A stretch of DNA of 63,471 nt, from the NCBI GenBank assembly GCA_022385805.1, contig MU277676.1, forward strand, positions 573,907-637,377. Direction: 5' to 3'. The position numbers and the translations under genes were made by a program. The notes under the pieces were generated by a model, which saw only the letters and a program-made list of their open reading frames with translations, was not told the DNA's origin and did not search any database. The DNA is from Pilatotrama ljubarskyi. Taxonomy: Eukaryota; Basidiomycota; Agaricomycetes; Polyporales; Polyporaceae. Within the stretch, counting starts at the first letter, position 1. Every line of letters begins with the position of its first letter. Positions 37,996-50,100 of the stretch are shown here, in pieces.

Positions 37996-39677
37996 ATGTC
38001 TGATCTGTATCGTTCCGCATTGCAAGCTCGGTTTGCAAAGGCGCCACAGCTGCCCCCTCTTCCTGGAGAAGACGAAGAGGATGATGAGTCTGGCAGCTCT
38101 GTTGGATCAGTGCCGGGTGGAATGGGTCCGCCTGCAGCGTGAGTGGCTCCCAGCACGGTCTCCTGTATCAACCTGCAGCTGAAGGAGGCAGTACAGACCA
38201 TCCAGGACACCCAGAGCCCCGCGAAAGCACGGCCCTAACCCTGCATTCGCTCCCATATCCGCTGCCGGATTCTTCGAGCAGGCGATCCAGGTCGCCGTAC
38301 CCCAGTCCGATCTCGACGTCCGAGTATACTACACCCCGCCGAAGTTCGAGGATGGCACGGCGATGATATGCCACCATGGCGCCGGATACTCGGGCCTCAG
38401 CTTCGCCTGCATGGCGAAGGAGATAGCGGACATGAGCAAGGGCGAATGCGGCGTGCTCTCGTATGACTGCCGTGGACATGGTAGGTACTGCTCAAGGTAT
38501 GGTTTCATAATGCATGGTTGCTCATGCCGCATAGGTAAGACGAAGCGACTAAACGGCCAGGACAACCCAGCGGAAGAGAACCTGGACGTAGAGGTCCTTA
38601 CGGGAGACCTCGTGAATCTTGTCCAGGCTGTGTTTCCGGACGCAAAGACAGCACCCTCGCTCTTGGTAAGTGACACGTCCTTTGTTCAACATGATCCCTC
38701 AACGGCTTGTAGCTTGTTGGACATAGTCTCGGTGGTTCGGTATGCGTGCGCGCCTGCCCGAAACTGCAAGAACACCGTTATCGAATCGCCGGGGTAGCCG
38801 TGATTGACGTTGTTGAAGGTGGGTGGAATGTTACGCTTTTTGCCCATCATCCAAGCGGCCGGCAGGTTTGACGTGACTGCCATTGTGGCATCTGCCGGTC
38901 TGCATTGCTACAAAAGTTACCCCTTGTCTTGACCACCGCCCCGCTGTTATTTTCCCCACGCGCGAGATGGTCAGACGCCTACTCAGCCTCGCCCTACAGA
39001 GTTCACCCTCGAGGCGTTGCCTCTGATGCATAGTCTGCTGAATGCACGCCCCGAGGGCTTCGACAGCCAAGAGGAGGCGATCGAATGGCAGTGAGTACTC
39101 TACCATACAGTACTCATGGCTAGCTACAAATCCATCTCACTTGCCGAATCAGCGTGAAAACCAATACTATCCGCAATCCGGCCTCGGCAAGAGTATCCGT
39201 TCCCGCGATAATCGTTCCAGCTCCCGAGGGCTCGCCTCCCAGCACTCCCGCGTACCTTTGGCGGACGCCACTCCGGTCAACCGCACCGTACTGGACGAGT
39301 ACGTACCCTCATCGTGTTGTTTACTTCTGGTCCTGCGTGACTTGACTGACGTTGCCCAGGCTGGTTTACCGGACTGTCCAGCAAGTTCCTGTCCGCTCGC
39401 ACTGCCCGGCTGCTCATCCTCGCCGGTACGGAGCGACTAGACAAGGAGCTCATGATCGGACAGATGCAAGGGAAATTCCAACTCGTCGTGATTCCCGGCG
39501 TCGGACATATGGTGCACGAGGTGCGTCGTGCGATTCCCGCACACATCCGCGATATCGGAGACAGACTCAACGTGATCCGTACAGGACGACCCGACGCGCA
39601 TGGCCGAAGTACTCGTCGAGTTCTGGCGCCGCAACGAGCGCGTCGTCGTCGGCGTCAAGAAGGTTGGCGAACTGTAG
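37996..39677 (+). CDS. PPE1: Protein phosphatase methylesterase 1 (PPE1)
   Basis: Alpha/beta hydrolase that removes the methyl ester from the C-terminal leucine of PP2A catalytic subunits. Start ATG at 37996 in [16 protein letters not shown] short acidic spacer ([12 protein letters not shown]) is followed by [37 protein letters not shown] (the oxyanion segment) and [12 protein letters not shown]. The nucleophile is in GHSLGGSVC (about 38718-38744), where the family normally has GHSMGGSV. The acid is in VIDVVEG and the catalytic His in [12 protein letters not shown]. The last intron joins that to [18 protein letters not shown] and the stop at 39677. About seven exons. All triad residues are visible. 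Confidence 0.92.
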
Positions 39678-40605
39678 GTTAGGCTCAAGCAACAAGGTGT
39701 AAGATTGCATGTTTGCCCGCGGGACCGTCTCGTGTGCGCACTGTATTTTAGACTGCACGATGAAGTGATATCAAACGCTGTCACCTTCACGCGCCAGCTC
39801 TGCTCCAGACCACGCGCCAGGGCCCCCCCAGACGGACCCTTCTTTTGTGATGACGACGGTTGTTTCGCCGGCATCGACCCGGCGTTCCTTGCTCCGCGCA
39901 GGTGCCGAAATGTGGAATCTACGCACGTCGCAGATACTTGGCCTGGAGTTCTCTACTGGACCCCATGCAGAATCCCGCAGTCCGATTCGCGGATTGATGA
40001 AGCACCGCTTCCGATGCCATATAATTGTTGCCAGAGCCCCCGAACAGAGCAGGTACAAACACGCGGCTACCCCGAACCGACGTCCTTCCAGAGTCCAGAT
40101 TCCCAAATGTCCTCGAGATGGAGAAACCCGCTAAAAATCGTGCACCCGTCGGTCCTTCCCCGACTCGCCATTACCAGTTCGTTCCACCTTGGAAGGGGCG
40201 AGGCGGTATTGCGTGGGTGCGGAGAGTGCACCCCGCGCGGTCGGACGGTCGTTCGGTTGGTTGATTCATCAATGCACTCGTGGGGACCGTGTGTCGCCGG
40301 ACGCGACGCGATTTCGTCCAGGTGTCTACATAGGATTGCGCGATTAGCGGGATGTGCATGCGGTGTGGATAGCAGTGCGAGACAGACTGAGAGTAGCTTC
40401 CGTAGAATCGTTCGTATGCGGTGTGAAATGAAATCGGAACGGACGAGTAAGAGGAAGGTAACAATGACAGCGATCCGATAACGAGAGGGCAAATGCCATC
40501 AGAATGCGACAGCGAGTTCCTTTCTGAGTCCATTCGAGACCGATGGGTTGGCTCAAAGGCACCAGGTCCCGCGTTCGGGGCAAGCACCTCCTTACGCATC
40601 ATAGC
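39678..40605. other. Convergent 3' region, PPE1 and monooxygenase
   Basis: About 930 bp with both flanking genes ending into it. Open frames on both strands (for example 40171-40602, minus) show no domain. Nothing supported. Confidence 0.5.
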
Positions 40606-42531
40606 TTATTCACTAGCAGTCGAACTAACCTGCACCGTCATGGCCGAGAAGTCTAGCAGCGGCGGTGCGTGTGGCGCATCCCCGCCGTCGTCGTCCCCAT
40701 GGCCGGCTTGGCTGCTGAGCGCGCGCTCGCGGAGGAGGCCCCATTGCACCCACCAGTCGTCCGCCTCGTCCTCGCAGTCGTAACCGAAGATCGTGCGGAC
40801 CTCTTCCCATAGCGCGTTCGCCTCGCCGCTGTCGCCTTCCAGGACGTTGCGGCCCGTCGCGCTCTTGGCCTTCATGGCTGCGTCGCGCTGCCGGGCGCCC
40901 TCGCCGTCAAGCGTCATGAAGAAGGCGTTTCCGAACTCGCTGGCGCGCACGCTGCGGGCGCGCGATTGGCGCAGCTCCTGGAAAGCGTAGAGGAAGCTTT
41001 CTATCTGCCGCTCTTCGCTGAGGTGCGAGAAGAGCTTAGCAAGCACCGCACCATCCTCGACAGCCATCGCTGTGGCTTGGATAGTCCCAGGCTTCATCGG
41101 GTCATGAGTGTCTGAACTTTCAACGTCGTGTTTGCCGGGACTCACAGGGAATGGATGTGCAGCTTCGCCAATGAGCACTAGCCGGCCATCGTCCCCCACC
41201 CAGTCATCAATGTCCTCGTGTGATCGAATAGATACTCGCACCGCCTTGCGAGCATTGCTTACGATGCCTTGCAACCTGCATGATTGATTGTCGGCATGAA
41301 CGTCAGGGAAGCCTTGCATTCGAGCGTACGCACCGCGAGTCAAGCGGTCTCGCAATCTCTGCGACCGCTACAGAGGGTGGATCCCCGTATTTGCCTTCTG
41401 GGTTTGGGTCTGGGCCATAGAACTGAAAGGCGAAGTCTTGCGTGCCGTGCTTGAGGATTCCTTCAGACAAGCTGCTGCATAAGCTCGCTGAGACTGTACT
41501 CACCACCGGATATGCCAAGGCAGCCCTCCTGTCCCCAAAAGCCACAAACACCCCGTTCTGTAGCGCCCACCAGTGATCAGAGTCCAGACTCTCCCGCCCA
41601 CGATCTTAGGCACGACTCACGTCTTTCTGCAGTGACGCGAGATGTTCTGGTAGGTGCTTTCCAGGTACGATGGTACTGGTCACCATGCGTGTCAGCGCTT
41701 CTGGAACGCGCGTGCACGTTCCGGGGCGGGCGCGTGCAGGAGAAAGCTTAAACTTACTCGTACATGGCGAGGCCCGTCGGGCCTCCCCTGACCTCTTTTC
41801 CCAACACTACTGTCCGAGACGGACCATACTCGCCATCAGCGCCAACGAGGACGTCGCCGGAGAGCGTCTCGCCGGTCGCCAGCTCCACTTCGCGCTCTTC
41901 TGGGTCGATGGACACGACCTCGGCGTTAAACCGGATCCGGACGCCCGCACGCGTCGCGGCATCGTACAAGATGTCGTGCAGTTCGGCATGCTGGTCAAAG
42001 GCGAACTGAGAGACCGGAAAGAGGAGAGTATCAAATTGACGTACAGTTAAGACCATGAAGACTCCTCGCGTTTCTCGGAGGACGTCCCGGTCCCATACTT
42101 GCTCGCCGAGATATTCCCCGGACTCGTCTGAGTCGTTTCTGGTTGTCAGTCTCATCTTTGGAAGAACAGTGATCCCAGAACCCACATCGCGTGAATAGAA
42201 TGGAGTGTGAGATGAGAGCCTTCTCCCGAAGTGCGTCTCGGAGGCCCCAGTGGAAGAAGATCTTGGATAGGTTTGGTGGTAGACGGATTCCGCCTTCTCC
42301 CCGCTGAACATGGGATGAGCACACCCGCTAAAAGACGGAGCAGATGACTCGCACCGAGGATCTTCTGTCATTCCGCTCGATTACTGTGGCATGATGTCCC
42401 ACTCGCTGCAGTGCAAGTGCGCAAGCAAGCCCGGCAATGCCTAGTGGAGGGATGGCGATCGACACAGGCGGTGGTTACCCCGCAGATGATCGAACGTACC
42501 TCCGCCAATTATCAAGAAATTGATCGGGAGA
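40606..42531 (-). CDS. FAD-dependent monooxygenase (salicylate hydroxylase-like)
   Basis: NAD(P)H- and FAD-dependent aromatic hydroxylase-like protein. Joining exons at 42531-42500 and 42440 gives the dinucleotide fold FLIIGGGIAGLACALALQRV followed by GHHATVIERND. The next exons read GIRLPPNLSKIFFHWGLRDA, YLGEQVWDRDVLRETRG and the middle of the fold with LHDILYDAATRAGVRIRFNA and VLVGADGEYGPSR. The second FAD motif is GRLVLIGEAAHPFP, where the family normally has GDAAHP; an intron follows it, then GTIQATAMAVEDGAVLAKLF. The C-terminus is less conserved (WWVQWGLLRERAL) and ends near 40606. The very first exon with the start codon is not resolved; an ATG at 42639 does not join in phase. It stands alone, not in an evident catabolic cluster. 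Confidence 0.82.
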
Positions 42532-44284
42532 CTGGTTTGCAATGGTACGTTAGACCTGGAGGACTAGAGTACCGCCGACAACTGGCGTTAGCAGCGTTCA
42601 GATAGGGGCGAAGACATCTGGGCGTACTTCAGAACTCATGGCGGGAGAGACGTGAAAAGGGGCGGAGCGGGGACGGCGGCATGATTTCAAGCAGGAACGG
42701 AGATATATCACTGTTGCTCCTTGCCGCCAGAGCTCGTGCGTCAACCAAATTCATCATGGGCTGAGGCCATCGTCGCTTAATCCGCACCGGGTTCCACAGA
42801 AGACAAGACGGAAATTCTTCCCATCATCTTCACAAGACCAGCCGACAAGCCAAACTCAATTTCCGGGCGCCCCGCGAGCGCACGGCCTTCCCACGCGCAC
42901 TCGAGATGCTCCCAGATGAGCCCACTTCCATACTTAGGGCGCGCAGTCCCCGCCTTCTCCGACTCGCCGTCCGTTGCGGACGGATGTCCCTGCATTGTGC
43001 TCCCCGCCGTCCCGGCGCACCTTGTCTGATGCGCACCCGCGGAAGTGCCTGGGACAGCCCCCGAAACCCATGTGCATGCTGGTTCGCCGGTTCGCGGCCT
43101 GTGTCTCTGCTTGGTTAATCAGTGATCTCCCTCCTCGCCACCCCCCTTAAATTCCTTTGATCCCGCGATCCTAAATAGGGGTGCTCTTTCATTCCGCCAT
43201 ACCCAGCCCCTTGGCAGTCGTTACGCTCCCGACTGCTCCTGAACATGCCACTCAGAGACTCACAAGGGCACCTCACCAAGTGTAAGGTACTCCCGGAAGG
43301 CAGCACCGCTCCGGCCTTCGAACCACATAAGAAGCGCGATTTGCGTTGGCGAACCCCCCGGCATTCTCCGCCCGGCATCTGGGCGCTAATAGAAGACACT
43401 TCCGCTCTCTTCTGTATTTTGCCCGTGGGGAAAGAAGCAAAGCTCAATTTACGGCTATTTCATTATATATTTATAGCCTCCCTTCCGCTCTTACGTCCGA
43501 AACCAGCTGCAGCCTCGACTCAACCGACGCATACGCTACTCAACATCGTTTGCGGCGCCGACTGTGAGAGCGACGGCGCCGGGGATGATGTTGTGCATCC
43601 TCGTGAAACTTGTAAGAGTTCAACCGACGACACAAGGGCGCGCGAGTCGCGTCGCGAGTCAAGCAGCCGCGATGCTCTTGCAGTGATGGCGGCGCGCCAT
43701 GCTCAGCATGTCCTGCGGTTGGCCGCCGGCCGGAAGCAAAACGTGCACGGCAAAGCTAGCGGCGAGGCACGGCGGGCCAGCCAAGTCCCGCGGATGTGGC
43801 AGGGCAGAGGCTGGGGGCCTCGTCGCCTCGAGACTGGTACAACGTAACGTAAGCTGCACTCTACAGCCTGTGCAATGTCGGGAAAGCACTTGCCTCCGGA
43901 GCCCAACCCATCACCCTCAACGTCCAGCGGCGGATGTGCACCGGGGAGCCGGAGCTGCACGGAGGACACTCAGTAGTCGCCAGAGTCCTCTTACTGTCTT
44001 CTGCGGTGGTTTCGAGCGGCCAGGAGGGTAACACGATCCTGGACCGAGCATCATGCGATGGTACTAGAGCAATGAGTAGTACAAAGAAGTAGAGGGAGAC
44101 GAGGGCTGGAAATCAGCATGAATGATGCTAACATATCGAAAGGCGGTATCCTGTATCACAGGTGCATCTCGGATGCCTAGCAAGTACACTCGAACTGACC
44201 AAGACGGGAGGTCGGGGAACGGAAGAGGCCAGTAGGAAAGCTCAGCAAGGGGAGCGGAGCGGAGCCCGAGAGCAAGACCAGACC
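42532..44284. other. Intergenic 1.75 kb, no supported gene
   Basis: The left side must include the monooxygenase promoter and first exon. A 200-codon plus-strand frame (43245-43847) and several short ones occur, but they have no signal peptide, domain or usable introns. An AT-rich patch near 43460-43475 is TATA-like but leads to no gene I recognise. Confidence 0.4.
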
Positions 44285-46519
44285 TCAGTCCGAAATCTTC
44301 TGCACCATGTACCGTTCCCAGCACGGGTACGAGAACGTCTGGGGCACGGTCCGCCCGGATAACGCACTCGGGGGCGGGATAGCGTTGCGCTTGTTCTCGA
44401 CGCCGCCTTCGCTCGAAAAGAAGGGGAATTCGACGGGGACGTCGACCGTGATCGGGATGGACGAGATTTTGAGCTTCCGGCCGTCCGTCGGCCCTGGAGG
44501 GAAGGGAAGCGGCTTCGGGGGCTTCGGCGTTGGGATCCAATGGGAGTACGCCGTAGGTAGGGGCGAGGGTTTCGAGGAAGACGAGGAAGACGCGGACGCG
44601 GATGACAACGAGAAGAAGGATGATGAGGGTTGAGAGGAAGAGGATGTAGCAGGGTCGTCTGCAGCCGGGGAACAGAGTGCCATAATCTCCGCGACAGCTT
44701 CTGTATTTGACGGTTGCAGGCGGAGGACGGCGCGCAGGTCTGTAAGAGCGTGAGAAGCGAAGCAGAAACGGGGGATCGGGGAACACGGCACCTTTCAGAG
44801 CGTCCTCTATTCGGCCTTGCGCTTTCCTAGCTTGGGCTCGTCGCCAGTAGCCCTTGACGCTGCGATGTTGGCCGAGCGCTATATCGCATGCTTTCTCCGC
44901 CTCGATATAGCTACGAGCAAGGACGGGTTAGAACGATCATCGAAGAGAAGCCCATAAAATGACGCACTTCTTGAGTTTCAAGTACGCCGCGGCAAGATTC
45001 AGTTGGTAGTGCGGCATCTCGGGCTCAATGCGGTACGCGCTCTTGTATCGCTCCACTGCTTCTGCGAAGTCGCCCTTCTTGAACGCTATGTTCCCCTGTT
45101 CACATGGACAACCGTCGTGAGGATCCGAACCAAGAACAAGTTGAAAGCGGCACTGACCTGCTCCTTCTCGCGTTCGGCGCGGAGATACCGCCATTCCATG
45201 AGCTCTGCGACAGTCATATCGCACTCGAGCGGGGAGTCGGACTTCGTCTCGGAGTCCATGCTGACGAAGTCAAAGTCCACCTCCCACATGTCTTCTTCCT
45301 CCTCCGTGCCCCACCCGGCCACGCCCGAACCTACACAAATCAGCCCGGCGCCCACCAGTGCGCACACAAAGAAGCGCACGTACCTCGTCCGTCCCACTCA
45401 CGCTCCTTCCCCGAGCGCACCCCGCTCTCCTCCTCCTCCATCCTCACCGTCTTCTCGCACACCTCCGCCAGATGGTCTGTCGAGCACCCACACTCGCACC
45501 ACTTACCGGTGAGCTTCTCGCGGAGGACGAGCCCGTAGCCGCGCACGTCGAACTCGCACGCGACGCGCCAGAGTGTGTCGCACGCGCGGTCGTACCCCTC
45601 GCGCACGCGCTGGCGCCAGTCCGGACCCATGCCGTACTTGGTTTCGCACGCCTCCTCGAGCGCGCGGATGCCCTCGGACATGGGACCCAGGTGAGGCGGC
45701 TTCGCGAAGGGCGGTGGGTGTTGCGCCTCGAGCGATTCGAGGTGGGCCTTGAGCGCGTCATGGTGTGGGAGCAGTCGCGCGGAGTGCAGTCCGCGTCTTT
45801 GGCAGATGAGGACGCCGTTGGACTTGGCCTGCGTGACAAGAAGGGGGCACGTTAGCATAATTCTGCGCGAAAAGAGACAGAGTATGGACTGGGAATGCCT
45901 GTCACAGAGCAGGCGGGAGTACATAACAGAGGAAGCGGAAGCCTTGTAGATGATGATGATCCTTCTTTGAGAGAAGACAGGCGGGGCATTTCTGGTTTTC
46001 CAAGGCCGAGAACGGTACGATTGTACCCTTGAATGCACCGAGAAGTGATGAGGAGAGAGGGATACGTACGAAGTGTCGTAGCGCCGTGTAAGTCCAGAGC
46101 ACACTCTTGGTTGCGACGCGTTCCCCAGCCTGCCGAAGGTCCATAGCGATCGCAGCACGGAAGAAGTCCTTGATCTCATCACAGTCCGCGTTTACTGCGA
46201 CCCAACTGGGACCACCGACAGTTATGCAGCGCAGGACGAAGGTAGGAAGGTGGAGCAGCGCGACGCAGTAGAGGTGTGTCGAGAAGAGACGGACGATGTC
46301 TTGTTCGAAACGGATGAGCATGATGCGTGCGATGGTGCGCTCGAGCTGGGCTACTGTAGACACCGTCTGCGAGATGCTCCTGTCGGCATGTGGAGTGGGA
46401 TTTCGATGGTCCTTGTGGCTATGGTCGTGGTGATGGTGGGCATGGCTCGCGCTGCTGCCAGTCGATTTCTTTGGCGAAGCGGCCGCCCGCTTCTTAACAT
46501 GGGAGTATTTCGCCGGCAT
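44285..46519 (-). CDS. TPR-domain protein with His-rich N-terminus, function unknown
   Basis: Start ATG at 46519. The head is Lys/Ser-rich with a histidine run (HAHHHHDHSHKDHR), followed by TVSTVAQLERTIARIM. Middle exons encode AIAMDLRQAGERVATKSVLW and a long conserved-looking block with LGPMSEGIRALEEACETKYG and YDRACDTLWRVACEFDVRG, then a Cys pair in KWCECGCSTDHLAEVC. An acidic stretch (TEEEEDMWEVDFDFVSMD) precedes three TPR-like helical pairs: GNIAFKKGDFAEAVERYKSA, KACDIALGQHRSVKGYWRRA and DLRAVLRLQPSNTEAVAEIM. The C-terminus (SSIPITVDVPVEFPFF to VQKISD) is Ser/Pro-rich. TPR layout suggests a chaperone adaptor or assembly factor, but I cannot name it. It is divergent from the arrestin-like gene. 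Confidence 0.72.
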
Positions 46520-47101
46520 AAGTTGTCCTCGTATAGAGCGCCCGCTAGTCCACGTTCAACAGACCGCTCAGCGTGCAATCTCGAAGGGGTCGAAGTGCTA
46601 AGAACGCACCTGTGCTAATCACCCTTCAGTTTGTCCGGAAAGACACAAATGACCGTGCGGAATGTACCAGAGTACACGGTCTCCTCAATGCAGCTCTGTA
46701 CTTCACCGTTCCCTAAGCCTCTGTAGGGTGCGTGAACGAACAGAACGAGCTTCAGGCGACGCGAAGGACCGTGGAGTTACGAGTTTAAGCAGCCCGAACG
46801 CGTTTGGGCAGTGCGGAGGTGTGACCAGTAGTCACGTGCACGTGTGACATTCTTATCACACTTCGGTCACGGGGAAGCCGCCCATGCCGGAGCTCTGGAA
46901 GCGTCACGCCTCTGCTCGACGTCCATGCCTGCAGTCTCTCTCACCCAATCCTAGCTTCTGTGGCTTTCATTTGTCTCTGGCTAGGACCTGCTCGAACTGC
47001 AGCGCATGCTCACGCTCTGTAACTAACTCGTCTTCGTTCCTTATATATTCTTCATGCTCGAGCCATAACGACGACGGCCACCACATACACCACCACTCAC
47101 T
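46520..47101. other. Divergent promoter region, TPR gene and arrestin-like gene
   Basis: About 580 bp between two start codons facing away from each other; no gene. It contains a palindrome-like stretch GTCACGTGCACGTGTGAC near 46833 with two overlapping CACGTG E-boxes. Confidence 0.5.
46833..46850. promoter_or_regulatory. Tandem CACGTG E-boxes in a divergent promoter
   Basis: The stretch reads GTCACGTGCACGTGTGAC, two CACGTG boxes separated by zero or one base and almost symmetric. CACGTG is bound by fungal bHLH factors such as Pho4/Cbf1 types. It lies about 250 bp upstream of the arrestin-like start and 315 bp upstream of the TPR start; which gene it serves is not clear. Confidence 0.5.
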
Positions 47102-50100
47102 ATGGCCGGGATGGCACAGCAGACGAGGCCAGAGCCGATGAACGCCTCGCCTTACCACTCAAAGGTCAAGGTCTCCCTCAAATTTGCCGATACTCAGTAT
47201 GCGGCCGGAGGCACTGTGACCGGGAAGATGGAGCTTGAGTGCAAGGCTGAGAAGGGCCTCGGCATCGGGGTTATTATGGTCGAGTTGTATGCGATTGAAG
47301 GTGTGTTCAGATTCTGCTAGACACGAGGCCCGCGGTGGAGAACACAAAGTGCATACAGGCTAATGGTTGCCATGATCCACAGAGCTGACCTCTAGAGACC
47401 ACTCCGCCACATCTACCTTCCTGCACTCGAGACGGTTATTTCAAGGCCCGGGCCTACCGCCCTCAAATTCAGTGCATCCCTACCCTGCCCCAGGCGATCC
47501 ACCACTGCCTTCAAGCTATTACCATGCACGACGCGGCATCACCACCTTCCTCTTCCAGTTCCCTCTCCCGAACTCCTCGCCTTCGTCAATTGACTTCGGC
47601 TCCGGATTAGCTCGCCTCCGCTATGAAGTCCGAGCTAGCGTCGGCGTCGCTTGGAAGGGCGAGAAGAAGCTCGTTACGGACAAGAAGCCAATTGACGTCG
47701 TGGAGCGCTTCGAAGAGGATTTTGCCAGAGTAGAACCCGAGGGTGTTACGGTCGGTGAGAATGGGAAGATCTGGATGCAGGGCAAGGTGCTCGGCGGATT
47801 CATGGTAGCCGGGCAGCCTGCTTGCATTGAGCTCATGGTCAAGAACCATTCGGCCAAGAAGGTAAGCAAAACGTCGCTAACACCTTCGTCTGAGCTTGAT
47901 TCCTCCAGCAGAACTCCGGGCTGTCGGTCACCTTGACCCGGGAACTGTATCTGCCTAACATTCCTCCGACGCAGAAGCAGCCTTTGCAGCTCTCCGACAC
48001 CGTCACATCAGTAGCCTTCCGTGGCCCAGAGTACATTATCACCCCTGGTGCCGAAGGCGTTGCCAACCTGGTCGTTGACGTGCCCAAGAACGCACGCGGC
48101 GTAAAGGGTGGTCGCCGTGAAGGCGACGAAGGCAAGTCTACCTCGTGCTTGTTTGAAGTGCGTTGTATAGCCAGCGTGAAGTTGTCCCTGGGCATAGGAA
48201 GGTAACGCTTCTATCTCTCTCGATCTCTATGACAATTGCCTGACCCAGTCTCGAATAGTAAAGATCTCCGTCTCGATCTCCCTGTAGTCATCCTCCATCC
48301 GTCCGTTGTCCCGGACTTCCCAACGTATGACATGCATGCTGCTATACCCCCTGCACCCTCGGCCGCTCCCATGTATGACCCCACATCCGGCATGTTGTAC
48401 CAACCACCAACCTCACCCGTGCCCTACCTCGACCGCACGATGAGCCCCTATGGATACCCCCCTGCACCGCCCATGTCTCCGCCTATAGGCCCTTACCTAG
48501 ATCACGGCCAAGTCTGGCTTCCGCCACCCTCGCTCAGCCCAATACCCTACAATGCATACACGCCGGCCCCGTACTACGGACACATGGCCTCTCCTCCAAC
48601 CTCTGTGGTCCGCTTCGTACCGCCGCCACGACCGTCCAGCGCCGAGCCCATACCTTCCCAACCGCTATACAACCTGCCGGCGGGCCTTCCACCGGTTACT
48701 GCTCCACCTGCACCGCTCCTCCCGATGCCCACTGGAGGGAATCAACCTGGCGTGCGAGAAGAGGGCAAAGGCGAGCGCGCTTCTCGGATCTCCCACCACC
48801 TTCGCATGTCATCGCGACACCGCTCGGTATCTCCTCCAGCGCATCGCTATCACTTACCGGACCCGGCACCATCTCTTGTCCCTGTCACACTCGCAGCTGT
48901 CCCTCCCGCTCAAGAAACTACACACAATCCCTACGCCAGTCCAAGCTCTTCCCCAGAGACCCGCCGCGGGGGTGCGACGGCACTGTCTCTCTCGCCTCTA
49001 GCGACTGGCGGAGAAGTGGTCTCCCCGCGCCCGATGCTCTCGCCCAAGCGTTCGTTCACGAACGACCCCTTCGACCAGGTCACGCAGGTCGAAAACCTCG
49101 AGCGCATGGCTGCACAGGCGGAGCAGGCAGCTCCCGTCACAGTCCCCGTTCCTGGGCCCGCGCTCAGCGGACGCAGCGCAGAGAGCAGAGACAAGACGCT
49201 CCCTAAGCCTCCCGTACCCACTGACAAGGAGAGCGCCCCCGCCCCACGTACGCGCGCAAACTCGCTCTTCCCGCTCGACCTGCTCGACGCTGGGGCAGAC
49301 GAGACACCTCCAACGCCTACCCTCGCTGCAGTCACCTCGCTCAAGGTCCCGCGCGGGCTGCGCCTCGGAGCAAGTGCGGATGCAGCGTCCTCATCCGGGC
49401 TCGACGCGCTGGAGGCGCGGCTCCTCGCTGAGGTTGGCACCCGCAAGCCCGAGAGGAACGAGCGCGCGCCGGACGTGCGCACCGTCCTGCCCATCGCGAT
49501 CCCGCGCCCCGCTATAGGGGTGGACGGGGACCCGCCCAATGACTCGGCGATCTCGAGTCTGACGCTGCCTGGGCTGGATGTGGATGCGGAAGCGGACGCG
49601 AAGACGTTGAGACGGGGCGGGAATGTGAGCGTGCGCGCAGGGAGCGATCGTGAGGACGGTGCTGGCGCTGGAGAGGACGCATTGGCGGCTTCGACGACGC
49701 GTGCGAGGGATAGCAAGGAGACGATGACGGCGGTGCGAGCGCGGGAGAGTAAGGAGACGGCGAGAGGGAGGGAGCGTGAGCGCGAGAGCAAGGAGACCAA
49801 GAAGGTCGGGTCCGGGACCACGAAGCGCGAGCGCGCGGAGAAGCATAACAGCAAGCGCAGTGTGGACCCTGAGGGCGGCGTGGAGAGCAAGGAGAAGGAC
49901 AAGGAACTCCACCACTTGCGCAAGGCGGCGCAGGGGCGCATCGCGGCATGGTTGGGCAGCATCGATCCTGAGGCGCCGCCGCCTTCGGGCACTCCTCCAC
50001 CTGAGACGCCGCCTCCCCAGGCCTTGTCTCCTCCGGCGAAGTCCCCGCTGGGGGCGGCGGACAGATCGCCCGCTAGGTCACCCGCTAGATCTCCGGCAAG

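Noticed and set aside
43245..43847. A 200-codon plus-strand frame as a novel gene
   Set aside because: No signal peptide, domain or usable introns, and mixed composition; open frames of this length arise by chance in GC-rich DNA.
48931..49992. A 353-codon minus-strand frame and a 335-codon plus-strand frame (49776-50783)
   Set aside because: Both are Arg/Ser/Pro-rich shadows of the GC-rich arrestin tail; neither has a domain.
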